A stretch of 64,000 nt of DNA, from positions 1 to 64,000 of the forward strand of contig NZ_JAILYJ010000007.1 in the NCBI RefSeq assembly GCF_019793465.1. The letters are read 5' to 3'. The position numbers were made by a program, and so were the translations under genes. Below the pieces are notes generated by a model. That model worked only from the letters and a program-made list of their open reading frames with translations, was not told the DNA's origin and did not search any database. Position 1 is the first letter of the stretch; the number at the start of each line of letters is the position of its first letter. Positions 43,146 through 50,470 of this stretch are shown here, piece after piece. Origin of the DNA: Rhizobium croatiense (GTDB lineage Bacteria; Pseudomonadota; Alphaproteobacteria; Rhizobiales; Rhizobiaceae).

Positions 43146-44585
43146 TCAGCTCCTTGCAAGTTCCTCGAGCCGGGCGTTCGCACGCACCAGCGGCTCGGAC
43201 AGTTCGAAATTGGCGCCGGCGACCGCATCGCCGATAATGACCATGACCGGCCCCGACAATTCGTCGCGATGCTGCAGATCGGGCAGATCGGCGAGCGTGC
43301 CGTGCAGCAGACGGCGGTCCGCGCGGCTGGCATTTTCGATGACGGCGACTGTCGTTTCGGCGGGAATGCCGGCCTGCATCAGCCGTTCGGCGACGGAGGC
43401 GGCAACCGTGCGGCCCATATAGACGGCGATCGTCGCGCCGGAGACGGCAAGGCTTGCCCAATCGGGCAGCACGTCGCCGGTGAGATCATGGCCGGTGGTG
43501 AAGACCAGTGAGGAGGCGACGCCGCGCAGCGTCAAAGGCAGTTCGAAATCGGCGGCGGCGGCGAAAGCCGAGGTGATGCCGGGCACGACCTCATAGGTGA
43601 CGCCGGCAGCGCGCAATGCGGCCATTTCTTCCCCTGCCCGGCCATAGACCAGCGGATCGCCTGACTTGAGGCGGACGACGCGTTTGCCCTGGCGGCCGAG
43701 CTCGACCAGGAGCTCGTTGATCTCTTCCTGCGATTTCGAATGGCAGCCCTTGCGCTTGCCGACGGAAAGCCGCTCGGCGTCGCGGCGGCCCATATCGACG
43801 ATCGCCTGCGGCACGAGCGCGTCAAAGACGATGACATCAGCCTCCATCATCACGCGCTGGGCGCGCAGCGTCAGCAGATCCTCAGCCCCCGGACCGGCGC
43901 CGACGAGCCAGACGTGGCCAGCGACCTTATCCATCGCGCTAAGCAGCCGGTCGGCAGCCTGGCGGGCCTGCGGCAGGTTGCCGTTTGCGACCGCATCGGC
44001 AACGGCGCCGGAGAAGAAGCGGCGCCAGAAGACCCGGCGGGAAACGCCGCGGGGCACCAGCTGTTCGACGGCCTTGCGATAGCTCGTCGCCAATCCGGCG
44101 AGGCGCCCGAGCGAGGGCGAAAGAAGCTGGTCGATCTGCGCGCGGATCATCTGCGCCAGAACCGGCCCCGCCCCTTCGGTGCCGATCGCAACAGCGACCG
44201 GGGCGCGATTGACCAGCGCCGGCGTGAAGAAATCGCAGTAATCGGGCTGATCGACGGCATTGGCCGGAATGCTGGCGGCGCGAGCGGAATCGACGATTTC
44301 GCGGTCGTCGGCTTCATTGCCGGTTGCGGCGAAGACCAGGGCCGCCCCCTCGACCTGCTCGGCGGAAAACCCGGCGCGCACGGTTTCGATGCGGTTGGCG
44401 ATCAGGAAGGCATGATAATCGGCTTCCGGCCGCTCGGCATAGGCGATAATCCGCGCCCGCGTGTTGAGCAGCAGCCGCACCTTGGCGAAGGCTTCGTCGC
44501 CATTGCCGAAGACAGCCGTTTTCTGGCCCTCCACGCGAAAGAAGGCTGGAAATACCGAAAGCTGCTCAGTCTTGGGAGACATCAT
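43146..44585 (-). CDS. cysG: Siroheme synthase (uroporphyrinogen methyltransferase, precorrin-2 dehydrogenase/ferrochelatase)
   Basis: This 479-aa trifunctional enzyme makes siroheme from uroporphyrinogen III. The N-terminal dehydrogenase/chelatase part (1-215) has FGNGDEAFAKVRLLLNTRAR and the Asp in ANAVDQPDYCDFFTPALVNR. The C-terminal methyltransferase (about 235-479) has VWLVGAGPGAEDLLTLRAQR, VVRLKSGDPLVYGRAGEEMA and YEVVPGITSAFAAAADFELP. It heads the operon with DUF2849, cysI and DUF934, tying cofactor synthesis to the reductase. Adjacent ATGs at 44585 and 44582 are both possible. Confidence 0.95.
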   Translation of the reverse strand: MMSPKTEQLSVFPAFFRVEGQKTAVFGNGDEAFAKVRLLLNTRARIIAYAERPEADYHAFLIANRIETVRAGFSAEQVEGAALVFAATGNEADDREIVDSARAASIPANAVDQPDYCDFFTPALVNRAPVAVAIGTEGAGPVLAQMIRAQIDQLLSPSLGRLAGLATSYRKAVEQLVPRGVSRRVFWRRFFSGAVADAVANGNLPQARQAADRLLSAMDKVAGHVWLVGAGPGAEDLLTLRAQRVMMEADVIVFDALVPQAIVDMGRRDAERLSVGKRKGCHSKSQEEINELLVELGRQGKRVVRLKSGDPLVYGRAGEEMAALRAAGVTYEVVPGITSAFAAAADFELPLTLRGVASSLVFTTGHDLTGDVLPDWASLAVSGATIAVYMGRTVAASVAERLMQAGIPAETTVAVIENASRADRRLLHGTLADLPDLQHRDELSGPVMVIIGDAVAGANFELSEPLVRANARLEELARS

Positions 44586-44848
44586 CAATCCACTTCGAAG
44601 TTGCCAGAATATGCCCGTGATCGACAAGGGATTGAAGGAACAGAAATTCGAAAGCCCCAGCAAGCGCGTATTCTTTTGCTCGCGCCACCGGCGATTTGAG
44701 AAAAGTCAACCGTGCCGACGAAAACCACCTGTTCCCACTCTCTTTGTTGCGGTGCAGTATAAAGCCTGTGATAAACGGCGTCCATCGGCGTTTGGCGCAT
44801 TTCGCTCGCGCCTCCAAGGCGATAGACTGGGGAAAACCGGAGACGCCA

Positions 44849-45436
44849 ATGCCTGACAAGACCATCGCTGCCCGCCTGCTTTCGGTGATCGAGGACGATA
44901 TCCTGCCGCTCACCGAACACGGCGTTTCGCTTGGCAACAAGGTGTTCGGCGCGGCGATCCTGCGCAAATCCGATCTGTCGCTCGTCGTCGCCGAGACCAA
45001 TAACGAGTTGGAGAATCCGCTCTGGCACGGCGAGGTGCACACGCTGAAGCGCTTCTACGAACTCGGCGACAAGCCGGCGACCAAGGATCTGATCTTCCTG
45101 TCCACGCACGAACCCTGCACGATGTGCATGTCGGCGATCACCTGGGCCGGCTTCGACAATTTCTACTATTTCTTCAGTCATGAGGATTCGCGCGATGCCT
45201 TCGCCATTCCGCACGATCTGAAGATCCTGAAGGAGGTCTTCGGGCTTGAACCCGGCGGCTATCGCAGGGCGAACGCCTTCTGGAACAGCTTTGCCGTCGC
45301 CGATCTGGTCGAGACCGAAGAGGCTCGGCTGAGAGAGGCGCTGAAGGCGCAGACCGTCCGTATCAAGGCGCGCTACGACGCGCTTTCCACTAGCTACCAA
45401 TCGTCGAAGAGCGCCAACGATATTCCCCTCAACTGA
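44849..45436 (+). CDS. Cytidine/deoxycytidylate-type deaminase (zinc-binding)
   Basis: This 195-aa CDA-fold enzyme has the catalytic motif in NPLWHGEVHTLKRFYELGD (H-x-E) and the zinc cysteines in LSTHEPCTMCMSAITWAGFD (PCxxC). The long C-terminal part (SHEDSRDAFAIPHDLKILKE, then NAFWNSFAVADLVET) is unlike the tRNA adenosine deaminase TadA, so a free base or nucleotide substrate is more likely. It starts at 44849 behind GGAG. Divergent from cysG and 20 bp upstream of mazG, it may form a nucleotide-housekeeping pair with that gene. Confidence 0.85.
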   Translation: MPDKTIAARLLSVIEDDILPLTEHGVSLGNKVFGAAILRKSDLSLVVAETNNELENPLWHGEVHTLKRFYELGDKPATKDLIFLSTHEPCTMCMSAITWAGFDNFYYFFSHEDSRDAFAIPHDLKILKEVFGLEPGGYRRANAFWNSFAVADLVETEEARLREALKAQTVRIKARYDALSTSYQSSKSANDIPLN

Positions 45437-45456
45437 GGATGCTGAACCGAGGCACC

Positions 45457-46302
45457 ATGGAACCTTCAAAAGACATTTCGCGGCTGATCGAGATCATGGC
45501 GGCATTGCGCCATCCCGAAACTGGTTGCCCCTGGGACATCGAGCAGAATTTTCAGACGATCAAGCCCTATACGATCGAGGAGGCCTATGAGGTTTCCGAC
45601 GCGATCGAGCGCGGCGATATGGACGATCTCTGCGATGAGCTCGGCGACCTGCTGCTGCAGGTGGTCTTCCATGCCCGCATGGCCGAGGAGGCCGGCGAAT
45701 TTTCCTTCGGCGACGTCGTCAACGCCATCACCACCAAGATGATCCGCCGCCACCCGCACGTCTTTGCGCGCTCGGAAGCGGATACACCCGACGCGGTGAA
45801 GGTCCAGTGGGACGAGATCAAGCAGGCGGAAAAACGCGAACGCGCCGAGCGCCGGTCAAGGCGGGGGATTACCGAGGATTTCAAGGGCGGCTTCCTCGGT
45901 TCCGTGCAGCGCAGCTTCCCGGCTCTGACGGAAGCGCTGAAGCTGCAGGAACGCGCCGCCAAGGTCGGCTTCGACTGGTCGGCGCCGGAGCCCATCCTCG
46001 ACAAGATCGAGGAAGAGATCGGCGAATTGCGGACGGCGCTCCGAGACGGCGACCGGGCGAAGGTCAGCGACGAACTCGGCGACCTGATCTTCGCCGTCGT
46101 CAATATCGGCCGGCATGTGAAAGCCGATCCGGAACAGGCGCTGCGCGGAACCAATACGAAATTCCGGCGTCGATTCAGTCACATCGAGAATGTTCTTGAA
46201 GCGGAAGGTGAGACGCTGGAAGCGGCCAGCCTGGAGCGGATGGAGGAGATCTGGCAGGCGGCGAAGGCGATTGAAAAAGCTGTGACGTCGGGGGCTGAGT
46301 GA
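45457..46302 (+). CDS. mazG: Nucleoside triphosphate pyrophosphohydrolase MazG
   Basis: This 281-aa tandem-domain MazG hydrolyses (d)NTPs to monophosphates and pyrophosphate. The first domain has LRHPETGCPWDIEQNFQTIK, YTIEEAYEVSDAIERGDMDD and LCDELGDLLLQVVFHARMAE (E-ExxD metal motif). The second, from about 165, has KVGFDWSAPEPILDKIEEEI and KVSDELGDLIFAVVNIGRHV. The start at 45457 is preferred; an ATG at 45439 directly abuts GAGG and is less likely. The gene is convergent with hflX. Confidence 0.93.
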   Translation: MEPSKDISRLIEIMAALRHPETGCPWDIEQNFQTIKPYTIEEAYEVSDAIERGDMDDLCDELGDLLLQVVFHARMAEEAGEFSFGDVVNAITTKMIRRHPHVFARSEADTPDAVKVQWDEIKQAEKRERAERRSRRGITEDFKGGFLGSVQRSFPALTEALKLQERAAKVGFDWSAPEPILDKIEEEIGELRTALRDGDRAKVSDELGDLIFAVVNIGRHVKADPEQALRGTNTKFRRRFSHIENVLEAEGETLEAASLERMEEIWQAAKAIEKAVTSGAE

Positions 46303-46323
46303 GCGGAACGTTGCCACACCTCC

Positions 46324-46344
46324 CTTCTCCCCGCTGGGGAGAAG
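46324..46344. terminator. Hairpin between convergent mazG and hflX (RIME fragment)
   Basis: CTTCTCCCC and GGGGAGAAG are perfect 9-bp arms around GCT. The hairpin lies between two convergent stop codons and probably limits read-through. The same arms appear in the repeat at 8283-8515. Confidence 0.5.
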
Positions 46345-46363
46345 AAAGAGCAAGAAGCCCTGC

Positions 46364-47689
46364 TTACCGCTCCCAATCTTCCTTTGAAGACTTCTGGCCA
46401 TTGCCGATGCGGCGCTCGAGTTCGGCGGCTTCGGTTTCCGACAGGCGCAGATCGAGGGTGATCGTCCCGTCTTCATTGTCCTCGCGGCCGTCGACGATCG
46501 CGTGGTCGTAAAGCCAGGGCAGCAGCGCCAGCTTGTCGACCGGGAGACGGATCGTCGCCACGGTCATCACGCCCGAAAGCCGGCGGCTGATCTCGTCCAT
46601 CAGCGTGTCAACGCCCTCGCCGCTGACAGCGGAAACCGCGACGACGTTGCTCGCACCGGCCGATTTTTGCACCATGGCGTCATGCACCTCGGGCTCCAGC
46701 CGGTCGATCTTGTTCCAGACCTCGATCAGCCGCTTCTCCGCTTCGGCTTCGTCGATACCGAGATCGCCGAGGATGCGCATCACATCGGAGCTCTGCGCCT
46801 GATTGTCGTCATCCGACATATCGCGGACATGCAGGATGAGATCGGCCTCCAGCACCTCTTCCAGCGTCGCCCGGAAGGCGGCGACGAGATGGGTCGGCAG
46901 GTCGGAGATGAAACCGACGGTGTCGGACAGGATGACGGTGCGGCCATGCGGCAGCTTCATGCGGCGAAGCGTCGGGTCGAGCGTCGCAAAGAGCATGTCT
47001 TCGGCCAGCACGCCGGCGCCGGTGATGCGGTTGAACAGCGTCGACTTGCCGGCATTGGTGTAGCCGACGAGCGCCACGATCGGATGCGGCACCTTGCGGC
47101 GCTTGGCGCGGTGGAGCTGGCGAGTGCGCACGACCTGCTCCAGCTCGCGTTCGAGCTTGATGATGCGGTCCTGCAAGAGCCGCCGGTCGGCTTCGATCTG
47201 GGTTTCGCCGGGACCGCCCATGAAGCCGCCGCCGCCGCGCTGGCGTTCAAGGTGGGTCCAGCTGCGGACCAGCCGGCCCTTCTGATAATTGAGATGCGCC
47301 AGATCGACCTGCAGCGTGCCCTCCTTGGTGGAGGCGCGGCGGCCGAAGATTTCGAGGATGAGGCCCGTCCGGTCGATGACCTTGGCATTCCATTCCTTTT
47401 CGAGATTGCGCTGCTGCACCGGGGTCAGCGGATGATCGACGATGACGAGACCGGAATCGCGCTCGTCGAGCAGCGCCTTGATCTCCTCGATCTTGCCGGT
47501 GCCGAGCAGCGTCGCCGGTCGGGGATCATTGACCGGCACGACCTGGCCGTTGACGACATCGAGGTCGATCGCCTGGGCAAGGCCGGTCGCCTCCTCCAGC
47601 CGGCTTTCCGGCGTGCGGGTCGAGGCCGATTCGGTCTGGCCGCCGCGGCTGCGGGATTTCAGAACCGGCACGACGACGGTCGCGCGCAT
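46364..47689 (-). CDS. hflX: GTPase HflX (ribosome-associated)
   Basis: This 441-aa GTPase binds the 50S subunit and rescues or splits stalled ribosomes. The N-terminal HflX domain has LVIVDHPLTPVQQRNLEKEW and VIDRTGLILEIFGRRASTKE with GTLQVDLAHLNYQKGRL. The glycine-rich linker GGGGFMGGPGETQIEADRR precedes the G domain: G1 GYTNAGKST, G3 DTVGF, G4 NKIDRL. The C-terminal extension has WLYDHAIVDGRED. It lies 77 bp downstream of hfq, its classical partner. Confidence 0.95.
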   Translation of the reverse strand: MRATVVVPVLKSRSRGGQTESASTRTPESRLEEATGLAQAIDLDVVNGQVVPVNDPRPATLLGTGKIEEIKALLDERDSGLVIVDHPLTPVQQRNLEKEWNAKVIDRTGLILEIFGRRASTKEGTLQVDLAHLNYQKGRLVRSWTHLERQRGGGGFMGGPGETQIEADRRLLQDRIIKLERELEQVVRTRQLHRAKRRKVPHPIVALVGYTNAGKSTLFNRITGAGVLAEDMLFATLDPTLRRMKLPHGRTVILSDTVGFISDLPTHLVAAFRATLEEVLEADLILHVRDMSDDDNQAQSSDVMRILGDLGIDEAEAEKRLIEVWNKIDRLEPEVHDAMVQKSAGASNVVAVSAVSGEGVDTLMDEISRRLSGVMTVATIRLPVDKLALLPWLYDHAIVDGREDNEDGTITLDLRLSETEAAELERRIGNGQKSSKEDWER

Positions 47690-47766
47690 GTCATCCCTGT
47701 GCTTGGCTGCCTCAGGGATGATCGAATCGTTCTTGGTATCGCGTGTCGAAATGACGGCTGATCCTG

Positions 47767-48009
47767 TTAGGACGCGGCTTCTTCACTCTCGAACATCTGC
47801 ATCGGCTGACCCGGCATGATCGTCGAGATCGCATGCTTATACACCAGCTGCGAGTGGCCGTCACGGCGAAGAAGAACACAGAAATTGTCGAAAGAGGTAA
47901 CAACGCCCGTGAGTTTCACGCCGTTGATCAAAAAGATTGTCAGGGAAATCTTTTGCTTGCGAACAGTATTGAGAAATAAGTCCTGCAGATTCTGAGAACG
48001 TTCCGCCAT
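47767..48009 (-). CDS. hfq: RNA chaperone Hfq
   Basis: This 80-aa Sm-like protein forms hexamers and pairs sRNAs with mRNAs. Sm1 is visible as [20 protein letters not shown] followed by DNFCVLLRR, and Sm2 as [12 protein letters not shown] with the YKH motif. The N-terminal [16 protein letters not shown] is the usual proximal-face helix (with Q8-type residue), and the C-terminal tail is short as in rhizobia. Upstream, GGTTGAATATTAATCAACC (48048-48066) is a palindrome in the promoter region. In rhizobia Hfq affects nitrogen fixation control, which fits its place with ntr genes. Confidence 0.97.
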
Positions 48010-48120
48010 CGCGCCGCTTCTTTCTTTATTGCCGACCTGATCTGGCCGGTTGAATATTAATCAACCTCTCCATGCAAGACCGGCGGCACCCTCATTCCAC
48101 CTGTCCAGCAAATCTTGGTA

Positions 48121-48984
48121 TCAAATCGCAATCTTTTCCGCAACGTCGAAAAAGGCTTCGCGGACTTTCTGCGAGACGCTGCCGGGATGGCCGTTGGCAA
48201 TGGCCTGGCCATCGACGGAAACGACCGGAAAACAAATACTTGTGGCTGCCGTCAGGAAAACCTCGCGGGCTGCGAGCATCTCTGAAACGGAGAAATTCCG
48301 CTCGGCGATCTTCAGGCCCAGCTTCGCTGCGACATCGATCAAGGTGGTACGGGTAATGCCGCGCAGAATGCCGTGTTCGGCCGGCCGCGTCACTAGCGTC
48401 CCGTCCTTATCGACGATCCAGACATTGGTTGCCGCCCCTTCCTTCACCATGCCGTCGCCGTCGACATAGATCGCCTCCTGGGCGCCGGCCTCCTTGGCCT
48501 GCTGGCGGGCCATGGCGTTCGGCAGCAGGCCGACGGACTTGATGTCGACGCGGTCCCAGCGGTTGTCGGTGACGGTGATCGCCTTGATGCCGTTGGCATT
48601 CTTGGCCGCGATGATCTTGGGATCGGTGCTCTTGGCGGTGATGACGAGCGACGGCGGCGTGCCCTCGACCGGGAAGACATGATCGCGCCGCGCGACGCCG
48701 CGTGTCACCTGCAGGTAGAAAAGCCCGTTGCGGACATGGTTGCGGCGCAAGGTCTCGCGAATGACCTGCGTCAGCGCCGCGCGGCTCATCGGCCATGCGA
48801 TCCGCAATTCTCCGAGCGACCGGTCGAGACGGTTCAGATGGCGCGTGAGGTCGACGATATAGCCGTGGCGCACCTCGCAGACCTCGTAGACCCCGTCGGC
48901 GAACTGATAGCCGCGATCCTCGATATGGACGCTTGCATCGGAATGCTTGACGTAACGGCCGTTCACATAGGCAATTCTCGGCAT
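48121..48984 (-). CDS. dat: D-amino-acid aminotransferase (class IV PLP aminotransferase)
   Basis: This 287-aa fold-type IV aminotransferase interconverts D-alanine and D-glutamate (with 2-oxo acids), supplying peptidoglycan precursors. The N-terminus has VNGRYVKHSDASVHIEDRGY and QFADGVYEVCEVRHGY. The PLP Lys is in LVITAKSTDPKI or IKAITVTDNRWDRVDIKSVG; the latter is the usual D-AAT/BCAT position. QEAIYVDGDGMVKEGAATNV is the cofactor-binding EGAATN motif. The start at 48984 fits homologues; the longer frame is GC-rich read-through. It lies between ntrX and hfq. Confidence 0.88.
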   Translation of the reverse strand: MPRIAYVNGRYVKHSDASVHIEDRGYQFADGVYEVCEVRHGYIVDLTRHLNRLDRSLGELRIAWPMSRAALTQVIRETLRRNHVRNGLFYLQVTRGVARRDHVFPVEGTPPSLVITAKSTDPKIIAAKNANGIKAITVTDNRWDRVDIKSVGLLPNAMARQQAKEAGAQEAIYVDGDGMVKEGAATNVWIVDKDGTLVTRPAEHGILRGITRTTLIDVAAKLGLKIAERNFSVSEMLAAREVFLTAATSICFPVVSVDGQAIANGHPGSVSQKVREAFFDVAEKIAI

Positions 48985-49058
48985 GGGAAACCTGGTCTTC
49001 CGGGAAGCGATAAAGGGATACGGCGCGGCCCCCGCCGCGCCTGGTAGATCAAAAAGTG

Positions 49059-49106
49059 GAGCATGATGTTGCCCGAAAACCGCGGGCACTTTTCGGCATC
49101 ATGCTC
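49059..49106. repeat. Rhizobial palindromic element overlapping the ntrX stop codon
   Basis: GAGCATGATGTTGCCCGAAA ... TTTCGGCATCATGCTC forms a 48-bp imperfect palindrome; its last base is the last base of the ntrX TAG codon. Elements of this type (outer arms GAGCATGATG/CATCATGCTC) are frequent in Rhizobium intergenic regions. It separates ntrX from dat. Confidence 0.7.
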
Positions 49107-50470
49107 TAGACGCCGAGCGACTTCAGCTTGCGGTGCAGCGCCGAACGCTCCATGCCGACGAATTCGGCGGTGCGCGAGATATTGCCTCCGAAGCGGTTGA
49201 TCTGGGCGATCAGATAATCCTTCTCGAACATCTCGCGGGCTTCGCGCAGCGGCAGCGTCATGATGTGATAGTCGTTCTTGGCCGAAACCTTGGGCAGCAT
49301 GTCGCCCAGATCGGTCGGCAGCATGTCGGCGGTGATCGGCGCATCCGGCCCGTCGGTGCGGGCAAGAATCATCAGCCGCTCGATATTGTTGCGCAGCTGG
49401 CGGATATTGCCCGGCCAGTCATGGGCTTGCAGCACCGCCATGGCGTCGTCGCCGATGCGGCGCGGACGAATGCCGGCCTGTTCGGAAATCTGCCGCATCA
49501 GCTGGTCGACGAGGAAGGGAATGTCCTCGCGCCGCTCGGCCAGCGCCGGCACGCGCACCGGCACGACGGCGAGGCGATGATAGAGATCCTCGCGGAACCA
49601 GCCTTCAGCGATGCGGCTCTCGAGATTATAAGCGGTCGAGGAAATGATGCGGACATCGACCTTGACGCGCTTGGAACCGCCGACCCGTTCGAACTGCTGA
49701 TCGACCAGCACGCGCAGGATCTTGTTCTGCGTCTCGCGCGGCATTTCGCCGACCTCGTCGAGATAGAGGATGCCGCGATGGGCTTCCTCGAGCGCGCCGA
49801 TCTTGCGCGCCTGGCCGGGCGTGCCCTCGGTTCCGAACAGCGCCACTTCCATGCGATCGGGCGTGATGTTGGCGGCATTGATCGCCACGAAGGGGCCGTT
49901 GGCGCGGGCCGATTTCTTATGGATCATCCGCGCTACCAGCTCCTTGCCGGAGCCGGAGGCGCCGAGGATCATGATGCGGCTGTTGGTCGGTGAGACCTTC
50001 TCGATCGTCTGGCGCAGCTGCGAGACAGCGACCGAGGTGCCGATCAGCTCCAGGGCGTCGCCGGTGCGCCGCTTCAGCTCGGAAACCTCGCGCTTGAGTT
50101 TGGAATTTTCGAGCGCCCGTTCGGCGATCAGGATCAGCCTGTCGGCCTTGAATGGCTTCTCGATGAAATCGAAGGCGCCGCGTTTGATCGCCGAGACGGC
50201 GGTCTCGATGTTGCCGTGGCCCGAGATCATCACAACGGGCAGATCGGGATGGCGGGTCTTGATCTCGTCGAGCAGCGACAGACCGTCGAGCTTGCTGCCC
50301 TGCATCCAGATATCGAGGAAGATCAGCCGTGGCACGCGGTCGGAGATCGCCGCCAGCGCGCTGTCGCTGTCATGGGCGGTGCGTGTTTCGTGTCCCTCGT
50401 CGGAGAGAATGCCGGAAACGATCTCGCGAATATCGTGCTCGTCATCGACGACGAGAATATCAGAGGCCAT
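49106..50470 (-). CDS. ntrX: Nitrogen response regulator NtrX
   Basis: This 454-aa response regulator is paired with NtrY. The receiver has ILVVDDEHDIREIVSGILSD with the phospho-accepting Asp53 in LIFLDIWMQGSKLDGL. The AAA+ domain has GASGSGKELVARMIHKKSAR and LYLDEVGEMPRETQNKILR. The sigma-54 contact loop GAFTGA of NtrC is absent: the corresponding stretch reads GTEGTPGQARKIGALEEAHR. The C-terminal Fis-type helix-turn-helix is FGGNISRTAEFVGMERSALH. Start 50470 lies inside the ntrY 3' end (11-bp overlap). In alphaproteobacteria it links nitrogen or redox state to envelope and exopolysaccharide genes. Confidence 0.95.
   Translation of the reverse strand: MASDILVVDDEHDIREIVSGILSDEGHETRTAHDSDSALAAISDRVPRLIFLDIWMQGSKLDGLSLLDEIKTRHPDLPVVMISGHGNIETAVSAIKRGAFDFIEKPFKADRLILIAERALENSKLKREVSELKRRTGDALELIGTSVAVSQLRQTIEKVSPTNSRIMILGASGSGKELVARMIHKKSARANGPFVAINAANITPDRMEVALFGTEGTPGQARKIGALEEAHRGILYLDEVGEMPRETQNKILRVLVDQQFERVGGSKRVKVDVRIISSTAYNLESRIAEGWFREDLYHRLAVVPVRVPALAERREDIPFLVDQLMRQISEQAGIRPRRIGDDAMAVLQAHDWPGNIRQLRNNIERLMILARTDGPDAPITADMLPTDLGDMLPKVSAKNDYHIMTLPLREAREMFEKDYLIAQINRFGGNISRTAEFVGMERSALHRKLKSLGV

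Noticed and set aside
46502..47761. Plus-strand open frame of 419 codons opposite hflX
   Set aside because: The minus strand encodes a clear HflX GTPase with all G motifs; the plus frame has shadow composition.
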